In this document: one piece after another, positions 44,404 through 53,844 of the stretch
Layout of the letters: each line of letters starts with the position of its first letter
How positions within the stretch are numbered: position 1 is the first letter of the stretch
NCBI GenBank assembly: GCA_902556425.1
Contig: CACDWG010000004.1
Coordinates: 1-64,000, forward strand
Direction: 5' to 3'
Length of the DNA: 64,000 nucleotides
DNA from: UBA4421 sp002704225
GTDB lineage: Bacteria; Pseudomonadota; Gammaproteobacteria; Pseudomonadales; Azotimanducaceae
Translations under genes and position numbers: made by a program
Notes under the pieces: model-generated
Seen by the model: the letters and a program-made list of their open reading frames with translations, nothing else
Told to the model about the DNA's origin: nothing
The model's database searches: none

Positions 44404-45957
44404 TTACGGTCGCGCCGGAAAATGCGCTGGGCCAACCAGCGTATCCAACTGTGGCTGAATCCACTCGACCCATTCACATAGCACCGGGCGGGTTTCACGT
44501 GGGTCAATCAGCTCATGAACAGCAAACGACTCCGCGCGAGGAAACGGTGACCGCGCCTCGCGCAAACGATCTTCTAGTTCCCGACGCTTTGCCTCAGGAT
44601 CCGGCGCTGCGGCAATTTCACGATGAAAGGCGACCGCTACGCCACCCTCAACCGGCAGCGGGCCGGATTCTACGGAAGGCCAAGCCAATATGTAAGCTCC
44701 AGGGGCATAGTGCGCTGCAGTGGCCACACCGAAGCCCTTGTGTACTTGGATGACTGCCCAAGGCACCGTGGATTGAGCAGCAGCGGCTACCGCTGCCATG
44801 CCGTAGCGAATGGTACCCGCGGCCTCTGACTCAGGTCCGATCATAAAGCCCGGTTGATCGATCAAATTCACAATCGGCAAATGAAAGGTATCGCACATCT
44901 CTACGAAACGTCGGTATTTTTGCGCCGCCTCGGCGGTCATCGCGCCGGCATAGTGCAGGCAATCATTCGCCAGCACGCCCACGGGCTGTCCGTTCAACGT
45001 CGCCAACGCACAAATCTGACTGGGCCCGTACAATGCGCCCATTTCAAATACGCTGTCGACGTCAAAAATCATGTTCAGCACAGCCCGCATATCAAAGCCG
45101 GTATTGCTGTCACGAGGTACCACAGACAGCAGAGCCTGTTCCTGACGATCAACCGGATCGTCTGTCGTGTGGCGCGGTGTGCGCTGCCAAATACTGCTGG
45201 GCAAATAGCTCAAATAACGGCGTATCTGAGCCAGTGCATCGTGCTCATCAGCAGCCAAATTGTCGACAATACCGCTGCGCAAATGCACCGACGCACCGCC
45301 CAGCTCTTCCTTTGTCATTTTGACCCCTAGAGCTCGTTCCACGAGGGCAGGACCACCAATCAAAACTTGAGCCGTATGTTCGGTCATGACGGAGAAATGC
45401 GATGCCACCAAACGGCCGGCGGGAAAACCGGCAACCGCGCCCAGGGCTGCTGACGCAACAGGCACCACGCCCATGGCATCGGCGATTATTTTGAATCGCG
45501 GCTCGGTATACACTGGCTCGCCTACTGTACCGCCTTTTTTGCCGCCACCTTTGACGCTACCGCCGCCGCCTTCGAGCATACGCACCAAGGGGGTTCGATA
45601 CTGTACCGCCAGATGTTCGGCGTAGACGCTTTTACGCAAACCCGCCGCATTGGGCGAACCGCCTTTCAGCGTAAAGTCTTCGCCGCCCACAGTGACTCTG
45701 CGACCGTCGATGGCACCAAAACCTACGACATAGTTCGCAGGGGCATATTCCACCAACTCATCGTTATCATCGTAAACCGGGCTGGCGGTTGCTCGGCCGT
45801 GCTCTCGGAACGAACCATCATCAAGCAGCACATCGATGCGCTCGCGGATGGTCATTCGTCCACGCGCATGCTGCTTGGCAATACCAGCCTCTCCACCCTG
45901 CTGCTGCGCCAAATAGCGTCGCCGCTGCAGCTCTTTGACTTCGTTTTCCCAGCTCAT
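44404..45957 (-). CDS. Acyl-CoA carboxylase, carboxyltransferase subunit
   Basis: This 517-residue protein is a carboxyltransferase of the propionyl-/methylcrotonyl-CoA carboxylase beta type with the two crotonase-like halves. Motifs include ARGRMTIRERID, the GGGGSVKGGGKKGG Gly-rich stretch, and LIDQPGFMIGPESE. It transfers CO2 from carboxybiotin to an acyl-CoA. The substrate is not decided by the sequence. It lies between the crotonase and the SDR genes of the same operon. Confidence 0.9.
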   Translation of the reverse strand: MSWENEVKELQRRRYLAQQQGGEAGIAKQHARGRMTIRERIDVLLDDGSFREHGRATASPVYDDNDELVEYAPANYVVGFGAIDGRRVTVGGEDFTLKGGSPNAAGLRKSVYAEHLAVQYRTPLVRMLEGGGGSVKGGGKKGGTVGEPVYTEPRFKIIADAMGVVPVASAALGAVAGFPAGRLVASHFSVMTEHTAQVLIGGPALVERALGVKMTKEELGGASVHLRSGIVDNLAADEHDALAQIRRYLSYLPSSIWQRTPRHTTDDPVDRQEQALLSVVPRDSNTGFDMRAVLNMIFDVDSVFEMGALYGPSQICALATLNGQPVGVLANDCLHYAGAMTAEAAQKYRRFVEMCDTFHLPIVNLIDQPGFMIGPESEAAGTIRYGMAAVAAAAQSTVPWAVIQVHKGFGVATAAHYAPGAYILAWPSVESGPLPVEGGVAVAFHREIAAAPDPEAKRRELEDRLREARSPFPRAESFAVHELIDPRETRPVLCEWVEWIQPQLDTLVGPAHFPARP

Positions 45958-45960
45958 AGG

Positions 45961-46794
45961 CTACGAGTGTTCGTGCGTTGAAGACGCGGGGGCAAAGCTC
46001 GGCGGGCGTTTTTCGAAATTCGCCTTAACCGCCTCAATCTGATTGGTTGAGCCAATTAGCCCGGCCTGCAATGACGCTTCAAGCTCCAAGCCCGTGCGCG
46101 CATCGGCGTGCCAAGCTTGTTCGTACAGCGCCTTACCTGCGCGGACTGCATCCGGTGATTTACCGGCAATCTCTTCAGCCAGCGCCATCGCTGCCGCAAA
46201 AGGATCGTCTGCAACCCGCGTGACCAATCCGACAGCCTTGGCTTGTTCGCCATTGAGAATGCGACCAGTAAACGTCAGTTCCTTCGCCACATCCATGGGC
46301 ATCAAATCGCGCAGAGTTTGGGTAATGCTCATATCTGGGACCAAGCCCCATTTGATTTCCATAATCGACATTTTCATGTCCGGAGCGGCGATACGCATGT
46401 CCGCGCCGAGGGCAATTTGGCACCCGCCACCAAACACCACCCCATGCAGCGAGGCAATGACGGGCATCGGCAGTTGCTTCCACACCAGGGCCGGGCGCTG
46501 GGCGCGATTTTCCGGCCGCTCGTCTTTCTTCAACAACGAGGCGTTACCGGATTGAGACTGTCGCGAACCATCAGACATCGACGCAAAACTTGCCATATCC
46601 AGCCCCGCGCAAAAACCTCTACCATTGCCGGACAACACCACAGCCGATACGTCGTCGGCACTCGCCAGCGATTGTCCGGCATCTATGATGGCGTCAAACA
46701 TGTCCTGACTGAGGGCGTTATATTTTTCTTCTCGGTTTAGACGAACATCGGCGATGCCGTTATTGATATCAATTGTGACTAAATCTGAACTCAT
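45961..46794 (-). CDS. Enoyl-CoA hydratase/isomerase (crotonase family)
   Basis: The 277-residue protein carries the crotonase oxyanion motifs GFCAGLDMASF and SLHGVVFGGGCQIALGAD. The second catalytic acid in EIKWGLVPDM is replaced compared with classical hydratases, where two glutamates are used, so isomerase or a related activity is possible. The start at 46794 has a GGAGAG ribosome site; the frame extends to 46872. It is encoded inside the carboxylase operon, between the biotinyl-domain and carboxyltransferase genes. Confidence 0.86.
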   Translation of the reverse strand: MSSDLVTIDINNGIADVRLNREEKYNALSQDMFDAIIDAGQSLASADDVSAVVLSGNGRGFCAGLDMASFASMSDGSRQSQSGNASLLKKDERPENRAQRPALVWKQLPMPVIASLHGVVFGGGCQIALGADMRIAAPDMKMSIMEIKWGLVPDMSITQTLRDLMPMDVAKELTFTGRILNGEQAKAVGLVTRVADDPFAAAMALAEEIAGKSPDAVRAGKALYEQAWHADARTGLELEASLQAGLIGSTNQIEAVKANFEKRPPSFAPASSTHEHS

Positions 46795-46834
46795 TGAACT
46801 CTCCGCTAAATTTCGTGGCTGTTTTGGATGCGCA

Positions 46835-47056
46835 TTAGCTTTCGATAACGGCGACGACTTGGTCTTCTTCAACCTGCTCTTCCGGTTCGACCAAGACCTG
46901 CGACAGCGTGCCAGCCGCTGGGGACTCCACAGGAATTTCCATTTTCATAGACTCTAAAATCATGATGACTTCGCCTTCGGCAACGCTGTCGCCGACGCTC
47001 TTCAACACCTTCCACACGTTGCCCGTGACTTCACTTTCTACGTCTTGCTTCGCCAT
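46835..47056 (-). CDS. Biotin carboxyl carrier protein (biotinyl domain)
   Basis: This 73-residue stand-alone biotinyl domain has the ESMKMEI motif; Lys38 would be biotinylated. It lacks the long Pro/Ala linker of accB. The start at 47056 has a GGAGAGAGAGG site; a longer frame from 47095 is unlikely. It shuttles carboxybiotin between the biotin carboxylase and the carboxyltransferase encoded on either side. Confidence 0.9.
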   Translation of the reverse strand: MAKQDVESEVTGNVWKVLKSVGDSVAEGEVIMILESMKMEIPVESPAAGTLSQVLVEPEEQVEEDQVVAVIES

Positions 47057-47109
47057 CTTCCTCTCTCTCCTTTTCCCGATCGGAAAATATAGCATCGCGG
47101 CGGCTTTTT

Positions 47110-48495
47110 TCAGAGGGCGGGAATCCGTTGGCCTGTGCGTAAGATCCGGGCCACCATGCCGGTATCAATATCACCGCGCAAAAAGGCCGTATCCCGCAAC
47201 ACACGAAGCAGCAATGCTGCATTGGTTTGCACGCCCTGAATCGTAAACGCTTGCAGTGCCACGACAGCCCGTCCAATGGCCTGCTCCCGAGTACTGCCCT
47301 TAGCGATTATTTTGGCCAATAGCGCGTCATAGTAGGGACTGACTTCCTGGCCTTGCTGATAACCGGTTTCCACACGCACGCCGAAAAGCTGGGGTGGTTG
47401 GAAGATGCGCAGCACACCGGTCGACGGCATCAGAGTCTGGGAGTCTTCGGCGTAGAGTCGCACTTCGATCGCATGACCGCTCCGCTCAGCGGGCTCTGGC
47501 AGTTGGCCACCGGCAGCGAGCAGGATCTGCTGTTGCACCAGATCGACCCCGGTCACTTCTTCGGTTACCCCGTGTTCCACTTGGATACGGGTATTCATTT
47601 CCAGGAAGCCGCTGCTGCCATCGCTGTACAGGGTTTCTAACGTGCCCACATTGTTGTAGCCCAGCCGGGCACAAATTTCTGCGCCGCGTTCGGCTTGTTC
47701 ACGTAGCACAGATGCATCGATCCCTGGCGCCGGACTTTCTTCGATCAGTTTTTGATGACGACGCTGAATCGAACATTCGCGCTCATACAGGTGCATGGCG
47801 TTGCCGTGCTCATCCGCCAGAATCTGATACTCGATGTGGCGAGGCTGGGCAATCCAGCGTTCCAGATAGACATCACTGCTGCCGAAGGCCGCCGCGGCAA
47901 CGGTCTGAGCTTGGGTCAGCGCGGATTCCAACGCGTCCATCTGCTCTACCACCTGCATGCCCATGCCGCCGCCACCACCCGACGGCTTCACCACAAGCGG
48001 AAATCCAATGGTCTGAGCAACCTCGCGGGCTGTGGCCATATCGGTAATGAAGTCGCTGCCGTCGAATACCGGCATGCCTTGTTCGGCCATAATACGGCGG
48101 GCGTTCACCTTGTCGCCCATACGATCCAGCCATGACGGATCGGGGCCAATAAAGGTGAGGCCCGCGTCGAGTACCCGTTGTGCAAAGCCCGCGTTTTCCG
48201 ACAAAAAACCGTAACCGGGGTGCACTGCGTCGGCGCCGCTGGTGCGTGCAATGCTCAACAGTTGGTCTTGATCGAGATAACTGTCTGCTGGCCGTAGACC
48301 GCTCAGGGCATACGCTTCGCTGGCTTCTTGTATATAAGGCGCATGCGCATCAACCGAGGTATGAACCACGACGCTTTCAAGACCCAACGCGTTGCAGGCC
48401 CGCACGATACGACGCGCAATGGCGCCGCGATTGGCGATGAGTATTTTGCGAATCGCCCCGGACTGGGACGACGTCTGTTGTTCAGGCTGGGTCAT
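47110..48495 (-). CDS. Biotin carboxylase subunit of acyl-CoA carboxylase
   Basis: This 461-residue ATP-grasp enzyme carboxylates biotin. Motifs include LIANRGAIARRIVRA, HPGYGFLSENAGFA, KPSGGGGGMGMQVV (ATP loop) and the catalytic EMNTRIQVEHGVTEEVTG region. Length fits AccC (about 450), without the biotin domain fused as in PccA. It follows the small hypothetical gene by one base and precedes the biotinyl domain gene. Confidence 0.92.
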   Translation of the reverse strand: MTQPEQQTSSQSGAIRKILIANRGAIARRIVRACNALGLESVVVHTSVDAHAPYIQEASEAYALSGLRPADSYLDQDQLLSIARTSGADAVHPGYGFLSENAGFAQRVLDAGLTFIGPDPSWLDRMGDKVNARRIMAEQGMPVFDGSDFITDMATAREVAQTIGFPLVVKPSGGGGGMGMQVVEQMDALESALTQAQTVAAAAFGSSDVYLERWIAQPRHIEYQILADEHGNAMHLYERECSIQRRHQKLIEESPAPGIDASVLREQAERGAEICARLGYNNVGTLETLYSDGSSGFLEMNTRIQVEHGVTEEVTGVDLVQQQILLAAGGQLPEPAERSGHAIEVRLYAEDSQTLMPSTGVLRIFQPPQLFGVRVETGYQQGQEVSPYYDALLAKIIAKGSTREQAIGRAVVALQAFTIQGVQTNAALLLRVLRDTAFLRGDIDTGMVARILRTGQRIPAL

Positions 48496-48496
48496 A

Positions 48497-48865
48497 CTAA
48501 CGCCCGCTATGTTCCGTGGCCCGCCACCGTATCAATTCTTCGCAGCTCTCGGCAAAGCCTCCCAGACCTCTGGCGCGGGTATCGGGGGTGAATTGATGGG
48601 TGTCTTTCGCGCGCTGGATCACAGCGAGCAGCAAGCTACACTGAGTTTCGCTCAGTGTGACCTGATGCATGGCCGTGCGCTCGTCGCCTGAGTGATCTGC
48701 CGGTTGCTTAAGAGCTGGCATCTGGCAGTCACGTCGCAGCACTTCCGCAACGGTTACCGATTCCTCGCTATCGCTGTCGATCAATAGCTGGATGCACTGG
48801 GCAATCATCCAAGCGGACCAATAGTCCGCTTGATCACAGAGTCGTTTGTAGGTTGGCCAATCCAC
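48497..48865 (-). CDS. Conserved-looking small protein of the carboxylase operon
   Basis: The 122-residue protein is soluble, without recognised motifs. It begins with a GTG. Hydrophobic-aromatic residues are clustered in the first 35 positions (YWSAWMIAQCIQLLID) and a Cys/Ser/Leu-rich helix occurs near residues 70-85. It is joined to the biotin carboxylase gene with a one-base gap, so its product is probably made with the carboxylase, perhaps as an accessory subunit; this is inference. Confidence 0.65.
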   Translation of the reverse strand: MDWPTYKRLCDQADYWSAWMIAQCIQLLIDSDSEESVTVAEVLRRDCQMPALKQPADHSGDERTAMHQVTLSETQCSLLLAVIQRAKDTHQFTPDTRARGLGGFAESCEELIRWRATEHSGR

Positions 48866-48893
48866 GCGCCGACGCGAGGGCTACTCGAAGCGA

Positions 48894-49817
48894 CTAAATC
48901 GAGAGATGCTCGCCGGTGAGCAGGTGATAGGCTTCCAAATATCGCGCAATACCGCGATCGATCACTTCGGCAGGCAGAGCGGGGCCTGGCGGGTTCTTAT
49001 CCCACTCACCGCTGGCGACAACGGTCTCAAGATAGTTACGAACAATCTGCTTATCAAAGCTGACCTGTTCACGACCCGGCTCCCAGTCGTCCGCTGGCCA
49101 AAATCGGGAGCTGTCTGGCGTAAAGATTTCGTCAATCAGTATCGGCTCACCAGAGCCGCCAATCTGACCAAACTCAAACTTGGTGTCTGCGAGAATGATG
49201 CCGCGCTCGCCAGCATAGTCTCGGGCCGCACTGTAAAGGCTCAGCGTCTTCTCACCCAGCCACTGCATCAGTTCTTCACCCACCACCTCGGCACCCTCAG
49301 CAAAGCTGATGTTTTCGTCGTGGCCATCGACCGCCTTGGTTGACGGCGTAAACAGAGGCTGAGCCAAACGATCCGAATTACGCAGACCCGCAGGCAACTG
49401 GATACCACAGACGGCACCGCTGTTTTGATAGTCCTTCCAGCCGCTACCCGTGATGTAGCCACGGGCAATACACTCAATGGGCACCACTTCGGTCTTACGA
49501 CACAGCATGATGCGACCACTCAGGGCTTGGCGTTGGCCATCGGTCAGGCCAGGCACATCGGCGACGTCAGTGCTGAGCAAATGATGATCGATTTCGCTGG
49601 CAAAGTGATCAAACCAGAACTTGGAAATCTGTGTTAGCACCACGCCCTTACCGGGCAGTCCGTTTTGCATAACCACATCGAAGGCACTGATTCGATCTGT
49701 GGCGATAATCAGCAGGGCCTCCTCGCCAGATGCCAGCGTCACGTCATACAGATCACGCACCTTACCTATGCGCTTGTTGGGTAGGGTTAGGTCAGTAGCA
49801 AGTAGGGCCTCGGCCAT
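48894..49817 (-). CDS. purC: SAICAR synthase PurC
   Basis: This 307-residue enzyme joins aspartate to CAIR in purine synthesis. It is of the long type also found in yeast Ade1, compared with about 240 residues in E. coli PurC. Motifs are KVRDLYDV, ATDRISAFDVVM, ECIARGYITGSGWKDY and LADTKFEFG. A start at 49817 has an AAAGGATG ribosome site eight bases upstream; the frame continues to 49841. Confidence 0.95.
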   Translation of the reverse strand: MAEALLATDLTLPNKRIGKVRDLYDVTLASGEEALLIIATDRISAFDVVMQNGLPGKGVVLTQISKFWFDHFASEIDHHLLSTDVADVPGLTDGQRQALSGRIMLCRKTEVVPIECIARGYITGSGWKDYQNSGAVCGIQLPAGLRNSDRLAQPLFTPSTKAVDGHDENISFAEGAEVVGEELMQWLGEKTLSLYSAARDYAGERGIILADTKFEFGQIGGSGEPILIDEIFTPDSSRFWPADDWEPGREQVSFDKQIVRNYLETVVASGEWDKNPPGPALPAEVIDRGIARYLEAYHLLTGEHLSI

Positions 49818-49863
49818 GAATCTCATCCTTTTATGGTTCATTTAGTGCAGGAAAAGCGGAACT

Positions 49864-50628
49864 TTAAGCTGTGTTACCACCATCTGCAAAGTAAGTTGAA
49901 CCGGTCACGAAATGGCTCTCGTCGCTGGCTAAAAACAGCATGATATTCGCAATATCTTCCGGCTCTGCGTAGCGCTGCATCGGGATATTGGTTGCCATGG
50001 ATTGCTGAGCTGCCTCCGGATCCTCAGGCCTTATGCCCGCCTCAATCGAACGCATCATGCGTGTTTGAACCGGCGAAGGGTTTACGGTATTCACCCGAAT
50101 GCCTTCGGCTGCGAACTCGCGAGCCGCCGACTTCATCAACCCGATGACTGCATGTTTACTGGTCGCATAGGGTGCCAAGCGTGGGGTACCACGCACGCCT
50201 GTAATGCTCGACGTGATAATCAGACTGCCGCCGCCGCGCAGCCGCATGGCGGGAACCGCCGCTCGAAGGGCCAAGAACGGCCCCTTTACGTTTACCGACA
50301 TCACCTGATCAAAACGAGCTTCGTCGTAATCGAGAATCGACGCGACATCCCCCTCAATCCCCGCATTGGCCAGAAAGATATCGACACCCCCATAGCGTTC
50401 GGTAGCGGTCTCTACCATGCGCGCATTGTCGGCCGCACGGGTCACATCGCCGACCAAATAGCTGACGTGGTTGCCACCTATTTCCGCGCAGGCGTCGATC
50501 AGGGCTTGCTCATTCAGATCCACCAACAGGACTTGTGCGCCCTCGGCGGCGAAGCGTTTGCCTGCTGCCATACCAATACCGCCCGCACCACCGGTTATGA
50601 TGGCTACTTTTTCCGCGAGTCGACCCAT
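49864..50628 (-). CDS. Short-chain dehydrogenase/reductase
   Basis: The 254-residue classical SDR shows the cofactor-binding TGGAGGIGMAAG motif, NAGIEGD, and the catalytic Ser-Tyr-Lys pattern with YATSKHA. Its C-terminal FVTGSTYFADGGNTA motif is characteristic. The substrate is unknown. It follows the PLP enzyme gene by nine bases, suggesting an operon. Confidence 0.88.
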   Translation of the reverse strand: MGRLAEKVAIITGGAGGIGMAAGKRFAAEGAQVLLVDLNEQALIDACAEIGGNHVSYLVGDVTRAADNARMVETATERYGGVDIFLANAGIEGDVASILDYDEARFDQVMSVNVKGPFLALRAAVPAMRLRGGGSLIITSSITGVRGTPRLAPYATSKHAVIGLMKSAAREFAAEGIRVNTVNPSPVQTRMMRSIEAGIRPEDPEAAQQSMATNIPMQRYAEPEDIANIMLFLASDESHFVTGSTYFADGGNTA

Positions 50629-50637
50629 GTTTTTCTC

Positions 50638-51870
50638 CTACCCAAACGCTGCGGCGAGATCCGCCAATAAATCCTCACTGTCTTCGATACCACTAGAAAT
50701 TCGAATCAAGGACTCGTCAATGCCCATGCTGGCTCGACGCTCTGCTCCCATTTCGAAATAGATGGTATGGGCGACTGGAATCGCTAGCGTGCGATTATCG
50801 CCCAAATTGCTAGACTTCACGATGACGTCCAACCGATTCAAAAACTCCCAGAGGTCGACCTCCGGCTGCAGTTCAAAACTGAACAGACCGCCAAAGGCAC
50901 GAAACAGTTCTTGAGCACGCGCATGCTGGGGGTGATCGTCGAGGCCCGGGTAATAAACACGTTTGACCTTGGGGTGTGCCTGCAAATACTGGCAGATGGC
51001 CATGGCGTTATCGCTTTGCCGCTGGACTCGCAGAGCCAACGTCTCTGAGCCCATGGCGATGTGATGAGCGGCCTCTGGACCCAGACTGGCACCCAGATCT
51101 CGCAAACCCTTTTTCTTGATCTGGGTAATCCCCCATTTGGTGGGTTCACCGCCCTGATACTCAGGATAAATGTTCGGGAAGGTCGACCAATCGTAATTTC
51201 CCAACTCCGTCACCGCGCCACCTAGGGCATTGCCGTGACCGCCGATGTATTTGGTCAAACTGTTCACCACCAAGCTGGCACCAACCTCCTTGGCTTGAAA
51301 CAAATAGGGCGACGTCATGGTGTTATCCACCACATAAACCAACCCATGTTGAGCGCAAAACTCGCCGATACGCGCCAGATCTGCAACCTGTGTACGCGGG
51401 TTAGCGATGGTTTCCACGAACACCACGCGAGTCTTTTCTGTCACAGCGGCGGCCACTGCGTCTACAGACGTTGCATCGACAAAGCTCACATTGATATCCA
51501 TCTGGCCAAAGGTATTGAACAGACTGTTGGTGTTGCCAAACAAAAACGCGCTGGAAACGATGTGATCGCCAGATCTCAGCAGGGCAAACATTGTGGTGCC
51601 AATCGCGGCCATGCCAGTACCGAAGCAGACACTGGCAACACCACTCTCCATGACCGTGACCTTCGACTCCAGCGCAGTGACCGTCGGGTTGACCTGCCGG
51701 CCATAGCTGTAGCCACTTTTTGCACCCTGAAAAACCGCCGCCAATTCCCTGGCATCGTCATACCCGTAAGCAACGTTGGCGTGGATCGGCTTATGTAGCG
51801 ACCCGTGCTCGATTGAGTCTTGACGGTCGTTATGTACAACCTTAGTCGTAAATCCTTTCACTGGAAGGTC
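50638..51870 (-). CDS. Cys/Met metabolism PLP-dependent enzyme, cystathionine gamma-synthase family
   Basis: This 410-residue fold-type I enzyme has the PLP lysine in NSLTKYIGGHGN and the GYSYGRQVNPTV substrate-binding motif. The family includes cystathionine gamma-synthase, cystathionine gamma-lyase, methionine gamma-lyase and O-acetylhomoserine sulfhydrylase; the insertion NIYPEYQGGEPTKW and motif composition do not select one. The start ATG at 51870 is preferred to a TTG 21 bases upstream. It may contribute to methionine or cysteine turnover. Confidence 0.84.
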   Translation of the reverse strand, partial: DLPVKGFTTKVVHNDRQDSIEHGSLHKPIHANVAYGYDDARELAAVFQGAKSGYSYGRQVNPTVTALESKVTVMESGVASVCFGTGMAAIGTTMFALLRSGDHIVSSAFLFGNTNSLFNTFGQMDINVSFVDATSVDAVAAAVTEKTRVVFVETIANPRTQVADLARIGEFCAQHGLVYVVDNTMTSPYLFQAKEVGASLVVNSLTKYIGGHGNALGGAVTELGNYDWSTFPNIYPEYQGGEPTKWGITQIKKKGLRDLGASLGPEAAHHIAMGSETLALRVQRQSDNAMAICQYLQAHPKVKRVYYPGLDDHPQHARAQELFRAFGGLFSFELQPEVDLWEFLNRLDVIVKSSNLGDNRTLAIPVAHTIYFEMGAERRASMGIDESLIRISSGIEDSEDLLADLAAAFG

Positions 51871-51956
51871 CATGATAATGATGGAGTGCAACTATACGTC
51901 TAACCGATCGCTTGCGCTCGGACAACCGTTCGAACCGATCCGGTTTGACGACAAAC

Positions 51957-53135
51957 TCAACTACCACTGCGCCTTTTAGAAGTTGTTAAGTCTATGATGT
52001 CTTTGTAGCCACCTTGAGCAAGCACCGACAACATCTCTTTCTCATCACACGGCTCGCCAAACAAGTAACCCTGAGCTTGATCACAGCTTTGTTGGCAGAG
52101 GTAGGCGAGCTGTGCCGGCCGCTCAACTCCCTCGGCAACCACACTCAACCCTAAGCCTTTCGCCATCGCGATGATGGCATCCGCCAAACTTACTCCGGCC
52201 TTCGCATCGCTCTCGGTTTGTATCTCCTGGATAAAGGTCTGGTCGATTTTCAGAACATCCACCGGGAATTGGCGCAAATAACTGAGCGACGAATAGCCCA
52301 TGCCGAAGTCGTCAATCGCGACTCGCACACCCTTGGCACGAAGTGCCTGAATGCTAACCGCGGCACGTTCAATCTGACGGACTAACGCCTGTTCCGTGAG
52401 TTCGATTTGCAGGCATTGAAGAGGAAAAGTCGTTTCCTGGCAAAGCGACTCAATCACTTGCAGAAAATCGGGGCGTTCAATTTGCGCTGATGAGCAGTTA
52501 ATGGATGCAACCAGGTCGTACCCAAGCTCTCGCCAGCGGGCGACACTACGCAGCGCAGACTTTTGCACCAATGCGTCAATGTCAGGTACCAAACCCGCCT
52601 GCTCGGCTAACGCCAGAAATGCACTGGGATCCAGCCACCCTAATCGGCTATGACGCCATCGCGCCAGCGCCTCAACCCCGACCAGCACGCCAGTGGCGAG
52701 ATCGACGATAGGCTGAAAGAACGCGACAAAGTCACCTTGGGCGAGAGACTGACGCAGTTCTTGCTCCAGTTCGAGTTGGGAAAATCGCTCCTCATTCATT
52801 GACGCATCAAATACCGCACAGCCTCCGGCACCCAGGCTTTTGATGTGATACATGGCGGTATCCGCTGCCTGAATAAGCTCATCAATAGTGGTGCCGTGAT
52901 CCGGATAGCGAGCCACACCGAAACTGGCGCCGCAAGAGAGTGAATAACCGGCGACCGCTGCCGGCTCGCGCATCAGATCCAGTGCTCTTAAACAAAGATC
53001 GGATGCTTCATCCAAGTCGGCAACATCCGGTAAAAAGAGGATGAATTCGTCGCCGCCAAATCTTGCAAAAATTTGATTTTTTTTTAAACGACGCTTGTAA
53101 GCGGGAACACAGCGCCGCAAGAAATTCGTCTCCAA
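51957..53135 (-). pseudogene. GGDEF-EAL protein, C-terminal part (frameshifted)
   Basis: This fragment encodes the rest of the GGDEF domain and a complete EAL domain. The active-site loop FARFGGDEFILFLP lies near its start, and the phosphodiesterase motifs GVEALARWRH, DDFGMGYSSLSYLRQF and DQTFIQEI follow, ending with a typical EAL C-terminus. It lacks its own PAS domain and plausible start. Aligning with the upstream fragment restores a single gene of about 621 residues if one base is removed from a nine-A run. Confidence 0.85.
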
Positions 53136-53823
53136 TACGATGGCCTAAGGCGTCGTTAATGTTTTTAAAGCGGTCGAGGTCAAAGAACACGAAAACAAAG
53201 GGCGCGTCATGTGGAGAAGCCTGATTTCTACCAATATGCTTTTCAACTTGGGCAATCAGGTTGTAGCGGCTCGGTAGCCCTGTCATCGCATCAAAATTCA
53301 GTTGTTGACGAATCCTGACCTCTTCTTCTTCCCGTTGAGTTATGTCTATCAGACTGAAAAAAAACAGCGCGTTATTGCTGTCCGGATTTGGGAACAGGTC
53401 AATCGAACCGGCACGCAATGCGGCCCGGCGGATCGAGTCGGACGTGGTCTCGCCGACAGGGGCGATACGCACATCTAAGGGTCCAAGCTTTGAAAATGGC
53501 TTCCCCACCAACGGCAGCAAGGTATCCGCAAAAAATTGGCGATAGTCGGTGCGGTCCTGTACGTCTATGAGCGTCTCAAAAGCCTCACCTTCCAGCGTCT
53601 GCGCGCTGACACCGGCCAGTTCCAAACACGTACTGCTGGCAAACAAGATGGTGCCTTGAGCGTTCACGGCGAATAGAAAATCCGGACGAGCCCCAATCAT
53701 CGCATCACACAGCATTTGTACGGGTGGAGACAAACTTATTGTTTCTGCACCCAGAATTCGATTGAACAACGCCGCTAGACGCTTAACATCGGATCCTTCA
53801 CTGCCTACTAATACGTCAGCCAT
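53008..53823 (-). pseudogene. PAS-GGDEF protein, N-terminal part (frameshifted)
   Basis: The first about 130 residues form a PAS-like sensor (MLCDAMIGARPDFLFAVNAQGTILFASS pattern), and the diguanylate cyclase domain begins near residue 175 (MTGLPSRYNL, FFDLDRFKNINDALGH). After residue 244 (SFKKKS) the frame leaves the conserved sequence, ending in an unrelated tail. The same bases read one base earlier continue directly into GGDEF. It is divergent in content from neighbours and otherwise intact. Confidence 0.85.
53077..53085 (-). other. Nine-A run with apparent frameshift
   Basis: On the coding strand the sequence TTT-AAA-AAA-AAA-TCA contains nine consecutive adenines. Reading eight would give SFKKNQIFARFGGDEF, exactly the expected GGDEF-domain sequence. 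The indel could be a sequencing error, a true mutation, phase variation, or a slippage site. It is located 24 bases before the GGDEF motif codons. Confidence 0.75.
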
Positions 53824-53844
53824 AACCTCAGTCCATCGAAAGTT

